Origin: Treponema sp.
Lineage (GTDB): Bacteria; Spirochaetota; Spirochaetia; Treponematales; Treponemataceae
DNA length: 52,612 nt
Direction of reading: 5' to 3'
NCBI GenBank assembly: GCA_017938365.1
Contig: JAGBBT010000073.1
Span: 1-52,612, forward strand
Shown here: piece by piece, positions 16,170 to 25,835 of the stretch
Numbering within the stretch: the first letter of the stretch is position 1
How the letters are laid out: each line of letters begins with the position of its first letter
Notes under the pieces: generated by a model
Told to the model about the DNA's origin: nothing
Databases searched by the model: none
Seen by the model: only the letters and a program-made list of their open reading frames with translations
Program-made: the position numbers and the translations under genes

Positions 16170-16619
16170 ATGTTCTACAAAGATGGATTAAAATTTTCAT
16201 GTACTAGATGTTCGGATTGTTGTCGTTTATCTCCTGGTGTTGTTTATTTATCTAACACTGATTTGACAAATTTATGTCAATGGTTTAAATTTTCCAAAGA
16301 AGAGTTTGTAGAAAAGTATTGTAGATGGGTTATGTACTATGATGGTACTTATGTTTTAAGTTTACAAGAAACTCCTAAGTATGACTGTATATTATGGTCT
16401 GAAGATGGGTGTAAAGCTTATGGAGCAAGACCTGTTCAATGTTCTACATATCCTTTTTGGTCATGGATGTTGGCTAGCAAAAAAGATTGGGATGATTGTG
16501 AAAAGGATTGTCCTGGAATTAATAAAGGCAAGCTTTGGACATTTGATGAAATTGAGGAACAGAGAAAGTTATACGATTCTATTGTTCCTGTTAGAAAAAA
16601 AGATTTAAATATGGAGTAG
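16170..16619 (+). CDS. YkgJ-family cysteine cluster protein
   Basis: The 149-residue protein carries the cysteine pattern of the YkgJ (CxxCxxCC) family, thought to bind zinc or an iron-sulfur cluster: FSCTRCSDCC at the N-terminus, a Cys in YDCILW, GCKAYGARPVQCSTYPFW and a late Cys pair in DDCEKDCPG. Its biochemical role is not known. I chose the ATG at 16170, with GGAG six bases upstream; the ATG at 16167 and an upstream TTG are less likely. It opens an operon that runs on through the MBL hydrolase, a small protein, mltG, dnaG and rpoD. The next gene starts four bases after its stop and uses a ribosome site in its end. Confidence 0.83.
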   Translation: MFYKDGLKFSCTRCSDCCRLSPGVVYLSNTDLTNLCQWFKFSKEEFVEKYCRWVMYYDGTYVLSLQETPKYDCILWSEDGCKAYGARPVQCSTYPFWSWMLASKKDWDDCEKDCPGINKGKLWTFDEIEEQRKLYDSIVPVRKKDLNME

Positions 16620-16623
16620 AAGT

Positions 16624-17562
16624 TTGGATATTCGTTTTTGGGGGGTAAGAGGATCTGTTCCAGCTCCGTTGTCTCCTCAGCAAATACAAGCAAAAATTTC
16701 TTCTGTTATTCAGAGGATTAAACCTTCTGATTTAGTATCTTCTGAATCTAGAGAGAAGTTTATTTCTTCTTTACCAAAATGGATTTATGGTACTGTTGGT
16801 GGTAATACTCCTTGTGTTGAATTAACTTCTAATTCTAATAAAAAAATAATTTTTGATGCAGGCTCAGGTATAAGGAATCTTGGGAAATTAGGTATCCCAC
16901 CAGAAAATCTTCATTACAATTTGTTTTTTTCTCATTTTCATTGGGATCATATTCAGGGTTTACCTTTTTTTGATAGAATTTATAATCCTTCCATTAGTTT
17001 TGATATTTATTCACCCTTTGAAAATATGGACGTCTTTTTAAAAAATCAAATGGTATCTCCTTATTATCCTGTAACATGGGATGTTTTATCAAAAAAAATT
17101 AATTTTCATTTTATGTCAGAAAATACGGAATATAAAATTGACGATTTAACAGTTAGTTGTATGAAAATGTCTCATCCTGGCTCTTCTTATGCTTATTCTG
17201 TAATTGAAAATGATTGTAAGTTTATATATGCAACAGATGTTGAACTAAGTTCTAGTGATTTTGAAATTACTCCAGAAAAAGAATCTTTTTTTAAGAATGC
17301 TGATGTTTTAGTTTTGGATTCACAATATACGGTTGAAGAAGCATATAAAAAACAGAATTGGGGGCATTCAGCATTTTGTTATGCGGTGGATTTTGCTAAT
17401 ATTTGGAATATAAAAAAATTATATTTATTTCATCATGAGCCAACATATGATGATAGAAAGTTGTATTCGATACTAGAATCAGCTAGATGGTATTCTAATT
17501 ATGTTGCTAATAATTCTGTAGAAGTTTATCTTGCTGCTGAAGGTTTGGAAATTAAGTTATGA
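16624..17562 (+). CDS. MBL-fold metallo-hydrolase
   Basis: The 312-residue protein has the metallo-beta-lactamase fold with HFHWDH at 104-109, the Zn-binding HxHxDH signature, then MSHPGSSYAY and FIYATDVE as further metal ligands and LDSQYT later. It begins with the strand DIRFWGVRGSVP, which is typical of the subgroup that includes cyclic-nucleotide phosphodiesterase-like and RNase Z-like enzymes, so it probably cleaves a phosphodiester. An insertion at about residues 20-55 lies between the first strand and the VGGNTPCVE motif. It uses a TTG start with GGAG seven bases upstream and overlaps the following small gene by four bases (ATGA). The substrate is unknown. Confidence 0.85.
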   Translation: MDIRFWGVRGSVPAPLSPQQIQAKISSVIQRIKPSDLVSSESREKFISSLPKWIYGTVGGNTPCVELTSNSNKKIIFDAGSGIRNLGKLGIPPENLHYNLFFSHFHWDHIQGLPFFDRIYNPSISFDIYSPFENMDVFLKNQMVSPYYPVTWDVLSKKINFHFMSENTEYKIDDLTVSCMKMSHPGSSYAYSVIENDCKFIYATDVELSSSDFEITPEKESFFKNADVLVLDSQYTVEEAYKKQNWGHSAFCYAVDFANIWNIKKLYLFHHEPTYDDRKLYSILESARWYSNYVANNSVEVYLAAEGLEIKL

Positions 17563-17756
17563 TTTTAGATTCTAATAAAGAAAAAGATATTTCTTTGAGT
17601 TATACTTTTAATGAAAGGGAAATAAAAGTTCTTGCTCGTTTATTTAGAAAAAATCAAGCAGGACTTCCCTTAGAACTTGAGGATTTTGCTTTTAAAATTG
17701 AGCAAATTATATATAATTCTATGTCAATTGAAGAGGTTGAGACTTTTTATTCATGA
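17559..17756 (+). CDS. Small conserved-looking protein of unknown function
   Basis: The 65-residue product has no signal or membrane segment and is mildly acidic, with a predicted helical region from ERE (residue 19) to the end. It is joined by ATGA overlaps to both neighbours, the MBL hydrolase before and mltG after, which is strong evidence that it is translated. I do not recognise a family. Its position suggests a link with the envelope or replication genes of this operon. Confidence 0.65.
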   Translation: MILDSNKEKDISLSYTFNEREIKVLARLFRKNQAGLPLELEDFAFKIEQIIYNSMSIEEVETFYS

Positions 17757-18808
17757 AAAATAAGAATATCGTTTTTTATGTAGCAGTTTTTTTTGTTTTT
17801 TTGTTTTTTACATTTACAGCGTTATCTATGATTTCTTTTTTGGTTCCCTTAGATTCTAAAGAAAATGCTGTTTCTGTTAGAGTTGAAATTCCTAGTGGTA
17901 CTAGTACAAAGAGAATTTCTGAGATTTTAGCAGAAAATAATTTAATTCGTTCTAAATTATTATTTTATTTTGCAGCTCGTTATCCATTTGTTTTTGGTGG
18001 CAAATTGAATTTTTCTTTAAAATCTGGTGTTTATTCGTTAAATACTAATATGAGCATGAAAGATATTTTGATAATTATAGATTCTGGTAAACAAGAGTTT
18101 ATAAAAGTTTCTTTTCCAGAGGGGTTAACTGCAAGAAAAATTGCATCAATTTTAGATAAAAATAAGGTTTGTATATTTGATGATTTTATGAATGCAGTTA
18201 AATCTAAGGATTTGCTAAATAAATATGGAATCATTGCTGAATCATTTGAAGGTTTTTTATTTCCTGATACTTATTTTTTTAATCCTTCTATGAATGGTTT
18301 AGATGTTGTTGAGATGATGGTGAAAAACTTTTTTTCAAAAATAAAACAAATTTCTCAATTGGACAGTAAAAATGTAAGTGAGTTTTATGATGATATAATT
18401 TTAGCTTCAATTGTTGAGCGAGAGTATAGAGTTGCTTCTGAAGCTCCTTTAATTGCAAGTGTTTTTAAAAACAGAATTGAAGATGGTGTTGGTTTATATT
18501 CTTGTGCAACAATAGAATATATTATAACGGAAATTCAGGGTAAACCTCATCCAGATGTTATTACTTATGAAGATTTGAAAATAAATTCTCCTTACAATAC
18601 ATATAAATGGGCTGGTTTAACTCCAACTCCTATTTCTAATCCGGGTTTGGTTGCATTAGATGCAGCTGTTAATACACCCAAAACTGATTATTATTATTTT
18701 ACATTAACAGATGCTTCTAAAGGTATTCATACATTTTCAAAATCTTTTAAGTCTCATACAAAAGCTGGAATTCAATATAAAACAAAAAAATCGGCGGTTT
18801 ATAATTAA
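17753..18808 (+). CDS. mltG: Endolytic murein transglycosylase (YceG-like)
   Basis: This 351-residue protein cuts nascent glycan strands in the periplasm and is thought to release newly made peptidoglycan from the membrane. It has one N-terminal membrane segment (about 8-30), a LysM-like region with VEIPSGTSTKRISEIL, and the catalytic domain. There, LASIVERE places the catalytic glutamate at 222, followed by ASVFKNRIEDG, PYNTYKWAGLTPTPISNPG and AALNTP-like DAAVNTPKTDYYYF. All key residues appear present. It overlaps the small upstream gene by four bases and dnaG by one base. Its place beside dnaG matches the arrangement I recall in treponemes, and it fits with the Mre/Rod genes downstream as part of cell-wall growth. 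Confidence 0.93.
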   Translation: MKNKNIVFYVAVFFVFLFFTFTALSMISFLVPLDSKENAVSVRVEIPSGTSTKRISEILAENNLIRSKLLFYFAARYPFVFGGKLNFSLKSGVYSLNTNMSMKDILIIIDSGKQEFIKVSFPEGLTARKIASILDKNKVCIFDDFMNAVKSKDLLNKYGIIAESFEGFLFPDTYFFNPSMNGLDVVEMMVKNFFSKIKQISQLDSKNVSEFYDDIILASIVEREYRVASEAPLIASVFKNRIEDGVGLYSCATIEYIITEIQGKPHPDVITYEDLKINSPYNTYKWAGLTPTPISNPGLVALDAAVNTPKTDYYYFTLTDASKGIHTFSKSFKSHTKAGIQYKTKKSAVYN

Positions 18809-20595
18809 TGGCGGTTTTTATTTCTCCAGAAACTATTGATCAAATTAATAGAGTTGCAGACATAGTTTCTGTTGTTGGTGAATATGTAAAACTTGACAAA
18901 AGAGGTTCTGATTGGTGGGGATGTTGTCCTTTTCATAGTGAAAAGACAGGTTCCTTTCATGTGGTTCCTGATAAAAATTTGTATTACTGTTTTGGATGTC
19001 ATGCGGCAGGAGGAACAATAAAATTTGTTCAAGAAGTTGAAAAAATTTCATTTGTAGAGGCTGTAACTTTACTTGCAAAAAGATTTGGAGTTGAAATTAT
19101 ATATTCAAATAATACATCTAATAATCAACTTAAATATGATAATTCAAAGGATGAAATGATTGAGTTGTATAATAGAATTTCAACTTTGTATCATTATTCA
19201 TTAACTCAAGATAAACATGGAAAATTTGCTTTAGATTATATAATGGGACGAGGAATAACAATGGAAACTATTGAAAAGTTTAAGTTGGGTTATTCCTTTG
19301 AAGATAGGTATTGGTTAAAGAAATTTTTAAAAAATAAAAATTTTAGTGATGATTTCCTAAAAAAATCTGGGTTATTTAGTTCTAATTACCCAGATATATC
19401 TTTCTTTTCTGATAGATTAATGTTTCCAATTTTTGATAGAAGAGGTCAGTGTGTAGCTTTCGGTGGTAGAATATTACATCCGAAGGGTGATGAAGATAGA
19501 AAATATTTGAATTCACGAGAATTACCTCATTATAGTAAAAAAGATATTTTGTATGCATTTAATTTTGCAAAAGATTCTATCAGACTTTTTAAAAGTGCAA
19601 TTATTTGCGAAGGTTATATGGATTGTATAGCATATCACCAATGTGGAATAAAAAACGCTGTTGCTACTTGTGGTACAGCATTAACAGAAAATCATTTAAA
19701 AGTCTTAAAGAATTTTGCAGATACAATACTTTTATCATTTGATAGCGATGGTGCAGGTCAAAATGCTACAAAAAAATCAATTTTAATGTGTCGAAAAAAT
19801 GGTTTTTCTGTAAAAATTGTAAAACTTCGAGGTGGAAAAGATCCTGCTGAAATTATGGTTAATTACGGTGCTGAAGTCTTGACAGGTGACATAAATAATG
19901 CTATCTTGGATAGTGATTATCTGTTTGAAGTTTATTCGCATGAATACCCGGTTGATACGCCGGAAGGTAAAAGTAAAGCTTGTTTGGCTTTTTTCGATTA
20001 CGTAGATGCGTTACAAACTGATATACAGAAAGAATCTAGCCTTGAACAGTTGAGTCAGAAATTTAATATTTCGATGCAATCTGTAAAAAGAGATTTTTTA
20101 AACAGAAAACAAGCTCAAAATCGATTAATACAACGGACACAAGAAAATAAGGACTTATCAAAAACATCTATTTTAAAGGTAAATGCTGAGATTAGGGCCT
20201 TATTTGCAGTTATAGCCGACACAAATCAGTTTGAACTGATGAGACGAGAGTTGAATGAAGATGTTTTTGAATCTAAAGAGGCTAAAGAATTATTCATAAT
20301 CTTAGAAGATTGTTATCAATGTGGTAATCTGTCTTTAAGTGCAATACTAAATAAATGTGAGAATAAGAGTCTAGAAAATTTAATTGCAAAAAGTGTTGCT
20401 TCTGGAGAGTTTTCTCAAAATACAGAACAAACTGTAAAAGATAGTATAGCCTTAATAAAAAGATATGGGTTAGAAAGGCATAGAGAATATATATTAGCTA
20501 AGCTAAAAGAATTAAAACCTATAACAGAAGATGACCGTAAAGAAATAAAATTTCTTCTTGAAGAAAAAATGAATATTGATAATCAATTAAAATAA
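18808..20595 (+). CDS. dnaG: DNA primase
   Basis: The 595-residue primase makes RNA primers for replication. The N-terminal CHC2 zinc finger is seen as CPFH at 40-43 and CFGC at 61-64. The Toprim catalytic part has [11 protein letters not shown] near 268 and [10 protein letters not shown] about 45 residues later, and a C-terminal helicase-binding helical region follows. Length is normal. The start ATG shares one base with the mltG stop, so translation is coupled. rpoD follows after 14 bases; this is the macromolecular-synthesis arrangement common in bacteria, although rpsU is absent here. No internal promoter is obvious to me. Confidence 0.96.
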   Translation: MAVFISPETIDQINRVADIVSVVGEYVKLDKRGSDWWGCCPFHSEKTGSFHVVPDKNLYYCFGCHAAGGTIKFVQEVEKISFVEAVTLLAKRFGVEIIYSNNTSNNQLKYDNSKDEMIELYNRISTLYHYSLTQDKHGKFALDYIMGRGITMETIEKFKLGYSFEDRYWLKKFLKNKNFSDDFLKKSGLFSSNYPDISFFSDRLMFPIFDRRGQCVAFGGRILHPKGDEDRKYLNSRELPHYSKKDILYAFNFAKDSIRLFKSAIICEGYMDCIAYHQCGIKNAVATCGTALTENHLKVLKNFADTILLSFDSDGAGQNATKKSILMCRKNGFSVKIVKLRGGKDPAEIMVNYGAEVLTGDINNAILDSDYLFEVYSHEYPVDTPEGKSKACLAFFDYVDALQTDIQKESSLEQLSQKFNISMQSVKRDFLNRKQAQNRLIQRTQENKDLSKTSILKVNAEIRALFAVIADTNQFELMRRELNEDVFESKEAKELFIILEDCYQCGNLSLSAILNKCENKSLENLIAKSVASGEFSQNTEQTVKDSIALIKRYGLERHREYILAKLKELKPITEDDRKEIKFLLEEKMNIDNQLK

Positions 20596-20609
20596 AAGGA
20601 ATAAGAAAT

Positions 20610-22379
20610 ATGGATCAAGAACTAGATCCCAAAGTTGTAAAACTTATTGACTATGCTAAAGAAAAACAATTTATTTCATGGGATGAGATAAATGAACATT
20701 TAGGTCAGGATTTTGTAAATTCACCTAAAATGGAAGAAGTTCTTCAGTTATTAACAAAAAATAACATTCAAGTTATGGAAGAAGATGCATTAGAGGAAGA
20801 TGAAGATGATGCAGATGACGAAGACTTTGAAAATGATGAAGATGCTGAAGTTTCTGACGATGTCGAAAGAGGGCGTCTTGTAAATGGTGATAAAGATTCA
20901 AATGTTGATGATCCTATTCGCTTATATCTTCGTGAAATAGGTAAAGAAAAACTTCTAACCGCAGAACAAGAAGTTGAATTATCTAAGCAGATGGAAGATG
21001 GCGAGAATATTATAAAAAATGTAATAAAACAATCTGGAATGATGATTCCTGAGTTTTTTGCTGTTGCCCAAAAAGCATTTAAAAGAATTGATCCTCATGA
21101 ACCTGGAAAAGCTCGCAAAGAAATTAATGAAGAACAAGCAGAAAAGCGCCGTTTAAAGAGTTGTTATTCTGAATGGATAAAACCTGTTCTTCAAGATATG
21201 AAAAGTTATATGGCTTTAAAAAGACAGCTTTTTGAAGCAGAACAGACAATAGAAATTTTTGATAATCCACAAATGGTTGAATTAAGAGAAAAGATTTTAC
21301 CAGGATTAAAGCAAATTGAGATTCAGTCTGAAGAAATTGATAAATTTAGTAGTAAGTTTGTTGATGCAAAAAATAAAATAGAAACATACAACAATAACAA
21401 AGAAAAGAAGATGAAAGAACTTAGAGTATCAAATACTTCTGAGCTCCGAAGTCTTGGTAGAAAACTTGCTATTCATAGTGAAGTAGTAAAAATAGAGCAA
21501 GAACTTGGTATGTCAAGTGATGAAATTCGCGACATTTATACACAAATTCAGAAAATTGACAGAAAACTTCGTCAGATGGAATGTGATTTTGAAAATAGCG
21601 TAGATGAAATCCTTGATATGGTAAAAGAAATTGAACGCGGCCGTCGTATGATGGAAAAAGCTAAGAACAAATTAATAAATGCTAACTTGCGACTTGTAGT
21701 TTCTATTGCAAAAAAATATACAAATAGAGGTTTGCAATTCTTTGATTTAGTTCAGGAAGGTAATATTGGTCTTATAAAGGCTGTTGAAAAATTTGAATAT
21801 AGAAAAGGTTATAAGTTTTCTACTTATGCTACATGGTGGATTAGACAGGCTATAACACGTTCTATTTCAGATCAGGCTCGTACTATTCGTGTTCCAGTTC
21901 ATATGATTGAACAAATTAATAAAGTTGTTAGAGAAAGTCGTCAGTTAATGCAAAAACTTGGTCGTGAACCAAATGACGAAGAAATTGCACAGCAATTAGG
22001 TTGGCCAGTTGCCCGTGTAAAACAAGTTAAAAATGTTGCTAGAGAGCCTATTTCTCTTGAAACTCCAATTGGAGAAGAAGAAGATAGTCAACTTGGTGAT
22101 TTTATTGAAGATAAAGAAGTTGAAAATCCAGCAAATCAGACTGCATATACTTTACTTCAAGAGCAATTAAAAGAGGTTTTAGGTACCTTACCACCTCGTG
22201 AACAGGAAGTTTTAAAAATGCGCTTTGGTTTAGAAGATGGATACAGTCTTACATTGGAAGAAGTTGGATTGTACTTTAATGTAACTCGCGAACGTATTCG
22301 TCAGATTGAAGCAAAAGCCCTTCGACGATTAAGACATCCTAGAAGAGCTAATGGTTTAAGAGATTATATTGAAATGTAA
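20610..22379 (+). CDS. rpoD: RNA polymerase primary sigma factor
   Basis: A 589-residue group 1 sigma-70. A region 1.1-like N-terminus is followed by a very acidic stretch (about residues 55-85). Then come region 1.2 with [11 protein letters not shown], a long non-conserved helical region, region 2 with [19 protein letters not shown] and [16 protein letters not shown] (core binding and -10 recognition), region 3 with [13 protein letters not shown], and region 4 with [20 protein letters not shown] (-35 recognition). This agrees with the TTGACA/TATAAT-type promoters seen across the window. AGGA lies upstream of the ATG, and a strong terminator follows 8 bases after the stop. Confidence 0.97.
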   Translation: MDQELDPKVVKLIDYAKEKQFISWDEINEHLGQDFVNSPKMEEVLQLLTKNNIQVMEEDALEEDEDDADDEDFENDEDAEVSDDVERGRLVNGDKDSNVDDPIRLYLREIGKEKLLTAEQEVELSKQMEDGENIIKNVIKQSGMMIPEFFAVAQKAFKRIDPHEPGKARKEINEEQAEKRRLKSCYSEWIKPVLQDMKSYMALKRQLFEAEQTIEIFDNPQMVELREKILPGLKQIEIQSEEIDKFSSKFVDAKNKIETYNNNKEKKMKELRVSNTSELRSLGRKLAIHSEVVKIEQELGMSSDEIRDIYTQIQKIDRKLRQMECDFENSVDEILDMVKEIERGRRMMEKAKNKLINANLRLVVSIAKKYTNRGLQFFDLVQEGNIGLIKAVEKFEYRKGYKFSTYATWWIRQAITRSISDQARTIRVPVHMIEQINKVVRESRQLMQKLGREPNDEEIAQQLGWPVARVKQVKNVAREPISLETPIGEEEDSQLGDFIEDKEVENPANQTAYTLLQEQLKEVLGTLPPREQEVLKMRFGLEDGYSLTLEEVGLYFNVTRERIRQIEAKALRRLRHPRRANGLRDYIEM

Positions 22380-22387
22380 TTTATTAG

Positions 22388-22420
22388 AGGTGTTATTCTA
22401 GTTGATAACACCTTTTTTTT
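22388..22420 (+). terminator. Intrinsic terminator after rpoD
   Basis: A nine-base-pair stem, AGGTGTTAT with ATAACACCT, an eight-base loop and a run of eight T mark the end of the operon that begins with the cysteine-cluster gene. Confidence 0.93.
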
Positions 22421-22423
22421 ATA

Positions 22424-22452
22424 TAGACACAAAATATAAATTTTATTATAAT
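22424..22452 (+). promoter_or_regulatory. Probable sigma-70 promoter of the zinc-ribbon gene
   Basis: TAGACA at 22424-22429 and a perfect TATAAT at 22447-22452 are 17 bases apart, directly after the rpoD terminator and 35 bases before the ATG. Confidence 0.8.
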
Positions 22453-22487
22453 TCTATGATACAACTGACCTTGAGGTTTATTTTAAT

Positions 22488-23360
22488 ATGGTAATGACAG
22501 AAGTTTTTGACAAACTAAAATCTCTGCAAGAGGTTCTTGCAGAAAAATACAGTCTTGAAGCTAAGATTGAGGATGCTCCAAAACAGCTTGGTTCTAGAGA
22601 TGAACTCCTTATTCGTTTGAGAAAAGAGTTCTTAGAAAAAAATACTATTTACGAACAGTTAAAAGCAGAAGTTGAAGAATTAAAAAAGGAACTTGCAGCG
22701 GCAGAATCTTCAAGAGAAATTGGTGAGAAAAATATGGATAATATTAGTACTCATCGTGAATATGAAGCTCTTGAAAAACAGATTTCAGAAGCTACAGAAA
22801 AAGAAAATACTGTACGCAAGGAACTTCAGAAAAAAGAAAAAGAACTCAACGAACTTAACGAACAACTTCAGTGTGATACAGAAATGATTAAAGCACAGGA
22901 AGAAGATCTTAATGCTAGTAAATCTGCTTTGGATTCAGAAGTTGCTGATTACAAAAAACAGTTAGCAAATTTAGAATCAAAAGAAGCTGAAATTATTCCT
23001 GATTTGGACAATGAAATTGTTTATAAATTCCAGCGTATTATTCAGCGTAATACAGAAGGTATTGTTGCTGTAAAAAATGGAGTTTGTACAGGTTGTCATA
23101 TGATTCTTCCTGCTCAGTTTGCTAATGAAGTAAGAGCTGGAGAAAAAATCCTATTCTGTCCATATTGTAGTCGTATTTTATACTATCAAGAAGTTGCAGA
23201 AGGTGAAGAGGAAGATTACTTCTCAATGGATGAAACTGGAACTCTTGCTGATCTTGATGATGAATTTGCAGATGAATATGATGAAGATTCAGAAGGATCA
23301 GAAAATAATGAAGATTCGTCGGATTTAGATGAGGAAAAGCCAATCTCATTTGAAGATTAA
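22488..23360 (+). CDS. C4-type zinc-ribbon coiled-coil protein
   Basis: The 290-residue protein has a long coiled coil (about residues 5-175, rich in Leu/Glu/Lys heptads, with NISTHREYEALEKQI as a family block), then a four-cysteine zinc ribbon, CTGC and CPYC, separated by the segment MILPAQFANEVR, and finally a tail of some 45 residues made mostly of Asp, Glu and Ser. This is the zf-RING_7-type family, widespread in bacteria and still poorly understood; roles as a chaperone-like or nucleic-acid-related protein have been proposed. It has its own promoter, and the RNase P RNA starts 14 bases after its stop. A second ATG two codons in could also be the start. Confidence 0.82.
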   Translation: MVMTEVFDKLKSLQEVLAEKYSLEAKIEDAPKQLGSRDELLIRLRKEFLEKNTIYEQLKAEVEELKKELAAAESSREIGEKNMDNISTHREYEALEKQISEATEKENTVRKELQKKEKELNELNEQLQCDTEMIKAQEEDLNASKSALDSEVADYKKQLANLESKEAEIIPDLDNEIVYKFQRIIQRNTEGIVAVKNGVCTGCHMILPAQFANEVRAGEKILFCPYCSRILYYQEVAEGEEEDYFSMDETGTLADLDDEFADEYDEDSEGSENNEDSSDLDEEKPISFED

Positions 23361-23373
23361 TTTTGTTTATTTT

Positions 23374-23774
23374 ACAGAAAAGATATAACCGTGCCTGATA
23401 AGATTTATGATAGTTTTATCAGGTGAGGAAAGTCCGGGCTCCACCGGAAAAAATGCCGGGTAATAACCGGGCGAGTGATGGTAGTTGTTATTTATAACAT
23501 AACCCATGGCTTGACAGATAGTGCAACAGAAAGTGTACCGCCTATATTTTAGGTAAGGGTGAAAAGGCGAGGTAAGAGCTCACCGCAAAATTGGTAACAA
23601 TTTTGGCATTGAAAACCTCATTTGGAGCAAAGTCGAGTAGTCAGTATTGCTTTTCCGGGCAGATTACTGAGGGTAGATTGCTAAAGATATTTGGTAACAA
23701 ATATTTCGGATAGATGGTTATGAGTTTTGTTTTTTAACAAAACAGGACAGAACCCGGCTTATAGTCTTTTCTGT
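23374..23774 (+). ncRNA. rnpB: RNase P RNA, bacterial class A
   Basis: The catalytic RNA of RNase P, which trims tRNA 5' ends. The P1 helix is formed by ACAGAAAAGAtataa at the start and ttatagTCTTTTCTGT at the end. Universal blocks are present: GAGGAAAGTCCGGGCTCC near 23425, the AGTGCAACAGAAAG region, GGTGAAAAGGCG near 23559 followed by GGTAAGAGCTCACCGC, and ACAGAACCCGGCTTA close to the 3' end. Size (about 400 bases) fits. It lies between the zinc-ribbon gene and the TPR gene on the same strand, so it may be processed from a longer transcript; I see no separate promoter or terminator. Confidence 0.95.
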
Positions 23775-23801
23775 TTTATATTTTACTTTGTGCGGTCGTT
23801 T

Positions 23802-24758
23802 ATGAAATTGAGCAAATTAAAAGAGAATATAGTTAAGCGAAAAAGTAGATTTGTTCAGCGGCTATTAATTTTTATTTCATTTGTTTTAGTTCTTACTTTG
23901 TCAATTCTTTTTGTAAAAAATCTAGTAAATAAATATATTTATAATGGTAATTCTATCGTTCATTTAAAAAATGAATGGCAAAAGTATAATTATCAAGAAG
24001 TTTATGAAATCAGCCAATCTATTCTAGAAAAAGAGCCCTTTAATAATACGGCGTTAATATATCACGGTTATTCAGCTTTTTTTCTTTCTTTATCTCAAAC
24101 AGAAACTTCTGTTTCTCAATCCTTAATTGACGAATCGATTAATTCTATGCGAATTGCATTACAGAATGCAAAAATTAAAACAGTTCCTCAACTTGAATAT
24201 ATGTTAGGTAAAGCCTATTTTTATAAAGATTCTATTTCTTCGTATCATTATTATGCTGATTTAGTTATTATGTATTTAAATCGTGCAAGTAAAGATGGCT
24301 ATAAAGCAGAAGATATTCCTGAATATCTTGGTTTAAGCTACGCATCCTTAGGAATGACTATGGAAAGTATTGCGGCTTTTACAAAAGCATTACTTACACG
24401 AGAATCTGATTTATTGCTCTTGTCTATTGCAGAACAATATTTTAATGCTGGACAAATGGTTGCCAGTGAACAGTATTTGTATAGAATTTCTCAAGATTGT
24501 AAAGATGATAAAATAAATGAAAAAGCACACCTTTTATTAGGTAAGATTTATTTAAGTCAAAAAAAATATTCTGATGCTGAAAAAGAATTTTTATTAATTT
24601 TAGAAAAAAATGAAAATTCTGCTGACGGATATTATGGTCTTGGTGTAATATATGAAAGTCAAGGTGATTTGATAAAAGCTCGTTCAAATTGGCGAACAGC
24701 ATTAAAAAAACAGTCTAATCATCCAGACGCATTAAAAAAGTTATCTGAATATAAATAA
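23802..24758 (+). CDS. Membrane-anchored TPR protein
   Basis: I place the start at the ATG at 23802, because any earlier in-frame start except a GTG at 23790 would lie within the RNase P RNA. The 318-residue product has a basic N-terminus, one membrane segment (about residues 21-43) and then a periplasmic domain of helical repeats. The last three repeats are clear TPR units, with KAHLLLGKIYLSQKKYSDAEKE and DGYYGLGVIYESQGDLIKA patterns. TPR domains bind partner proteins; the gene stands directly before mreB, so a scaffold role in the cell-wall machine is a reasonable inference. No ribosome site is visible. It precedes mreB by 18 bases. Confidence 0.8.
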   Translation: MKLSKLKENIVKRKSRFVQRLLIFISFVLVLTLSILFVKNLVNKYIYNGNSIVHLKNEWQKYNYQEVYEISQSILEKEPFNNTALIYHGYSAFFLSLSQTETSVSQSLIDESINSMRIALQNAKIKTVPQLEYMLGKAYFYKDSISSYHYYADLVIMYLNRASKDGYKAEDIPEYLGLSYASLGMTMESIAAFTKALLTRESDLLLLSIAEQYFNAGQMVASEQYLYRISQDCKDDKINEKAHLLLGKIYLSQKKYSDAEKEFLLILEKNENSADGYYGLGVIYESQGDLIKARSNWRTALKKQSNHPDALKKLSEYK

Positions 24759-24776
24759 ATTTGGGGGATAATAAAT

Positions 24777-25817
24777 ATGTTCTTTTTTGATCGCTTTTCA
24801 ACTGATATAGGAATTGATTTAGGTACTTGTAATACTTTAATTTATGTTAGAGGAAAGGGAATCGTTATTAATGAGCCATCTGTAGTTGCTGTAGAAAAAG
24901 GCACAAAGAGAGTTGTTGCTGTAGGTGCAGAAGCAAAACGAATGCTTTGGAAAACACCTGGTAATATTATTGCTATTAGACCTCTTGCTGATGGTGTAAT
25001 TGCTGATATTGATAGTACAGAAAAATTAATAAAATATTTTATCGCAAAGGTTATGCCTCATCATCAATTATTTAAATCTACAAGAATGAAAATAGGTATT
25101 CCTTCTTGTATTACACAGGTTGAAAGACGTGCTGTAATTGAAGCCGCATTAAAAGCTGGTGCAAAAGAAGTTGATGTAATTGAAGAATCTCTTGCAGCAG
25201 CTATTGGTGCTCAAATTCCTATTAATGAACCTGCTGGTCATATGGTTTGTGATATTGGTGGTGGTACAACAGAAGTTTCTGTTATTTCGTTAGGAGGAAT
25301 GGTTGTTACAAGTTCTATTAGAGTTGGTGGCGATAAATTTGATGAAGCAATTGTAAAACATGTTTTATCAGTTCATAACTTAAAGATTGGACAACAAACT
25401 GCAGAAAAACTAAAGATTCAAATTGGTAATGCTGCCGCTGATGATAGACAAATGGAAAAAATGGAAATCAGAGGTGCTGATGCTGTAACAGGTCTTCCAA
25501 GACGACTAGAAATTGATAGTGTAGAAGTTAGAGAGGCATTAAAAGAACCTGTAAATCAGATTGTTGATGAAGTTAAAAGAACATTAGGAAGAACACCTCC
25601 TGAACTTGCATCTGATATCGTTGAACGTGGTATTGTAATGACTGGTGGTGGAAGTATGTTAAAAGGTTTATCAAACAGAATTTCAAAAGAAACTGGAGTT
25701 CCTGTAATTCTTGTAGAAAAACCTTTAGAATGTGTTGCTTTAGGAGCTGGACAAGCTTTTGAAATATTCAAAGATATGTCTACAGATCAATCTGTTTATG
25801 ATAATTTAAATTCATAA
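24777..25817 (+). CDS. mreB: Cell-shape determining actin-like protein MreB
   Basis: The 346-residue bacterial actin polymerises under the inner membrane and guides side-wall synthesis. The actin-fold ATP sites are complete: phosphate 1 at [18 protein letters not shown] (about residues 12-29), phosphate 2 at [15 protein letters not shown], the connecting segment with [14 protein letters not shown], and the adenosine motif [11 protein letters not shown]. The N-terminus FFFDRFSTD can serve as the membrane-binding helix. A GGGGGA ribosome site precedes the ATG. It heads the classic order mreB-mreC-mreD-mrdA-rodA, with short gaps throughout. Confidence 0.97.
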   Translation: MFFFDRFSTDIGIDLGTCNTLIYVRGKGIVINEPSVVAVEKGTKRVVAVGAEAKRMLWKTPGNIIAIRPLADGVIADIDSTEKLIKYFIAKVMPHHQLFKSTRMKIGIPSCITQVERRAVIEAALKAGAKEVDVIEESLAAAIGAQIPINEPAGHMVCDIGGGTTEVSVISLGGMVVTSSIRVGGDKFDEAIVKHVLSVHNLKIGQQTAEKLKIQIGNAAADDRQMEKMEIRGADAVTGLPRRLEIDSVEVREALKEPVNQIVDEVKRTLGRTPPELASDIVERGIVMTGGGSMLKGLSNRISKETGVPVILVEKPLECVALGAGQAFEIFKDMSTDQSVYDNLNS

Positions 25818-25835
25818 GTTTTATAGATATTTAAA

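Noticed and set aside
16003..16200. A - strand frame of 65 codons over the tRNA genes
   Set aside because: It is antisense to tRNA-Tyr and the terminator and has no coding character.
16640..16645. Run of six G near the start of the MBL hydrolase
   Set aside because: It encodes the conserved FWGVRG strand of the family, so it is explained by protein sequence.
23727..23801. In-frame extension of the TPR gene upstream to 23727
   Set aside because: This stretch is the 3' part of RNase P RNA, including its conserved ACAGAACCCGG region; the ATG at 23802 gives a normal membrane anchor.
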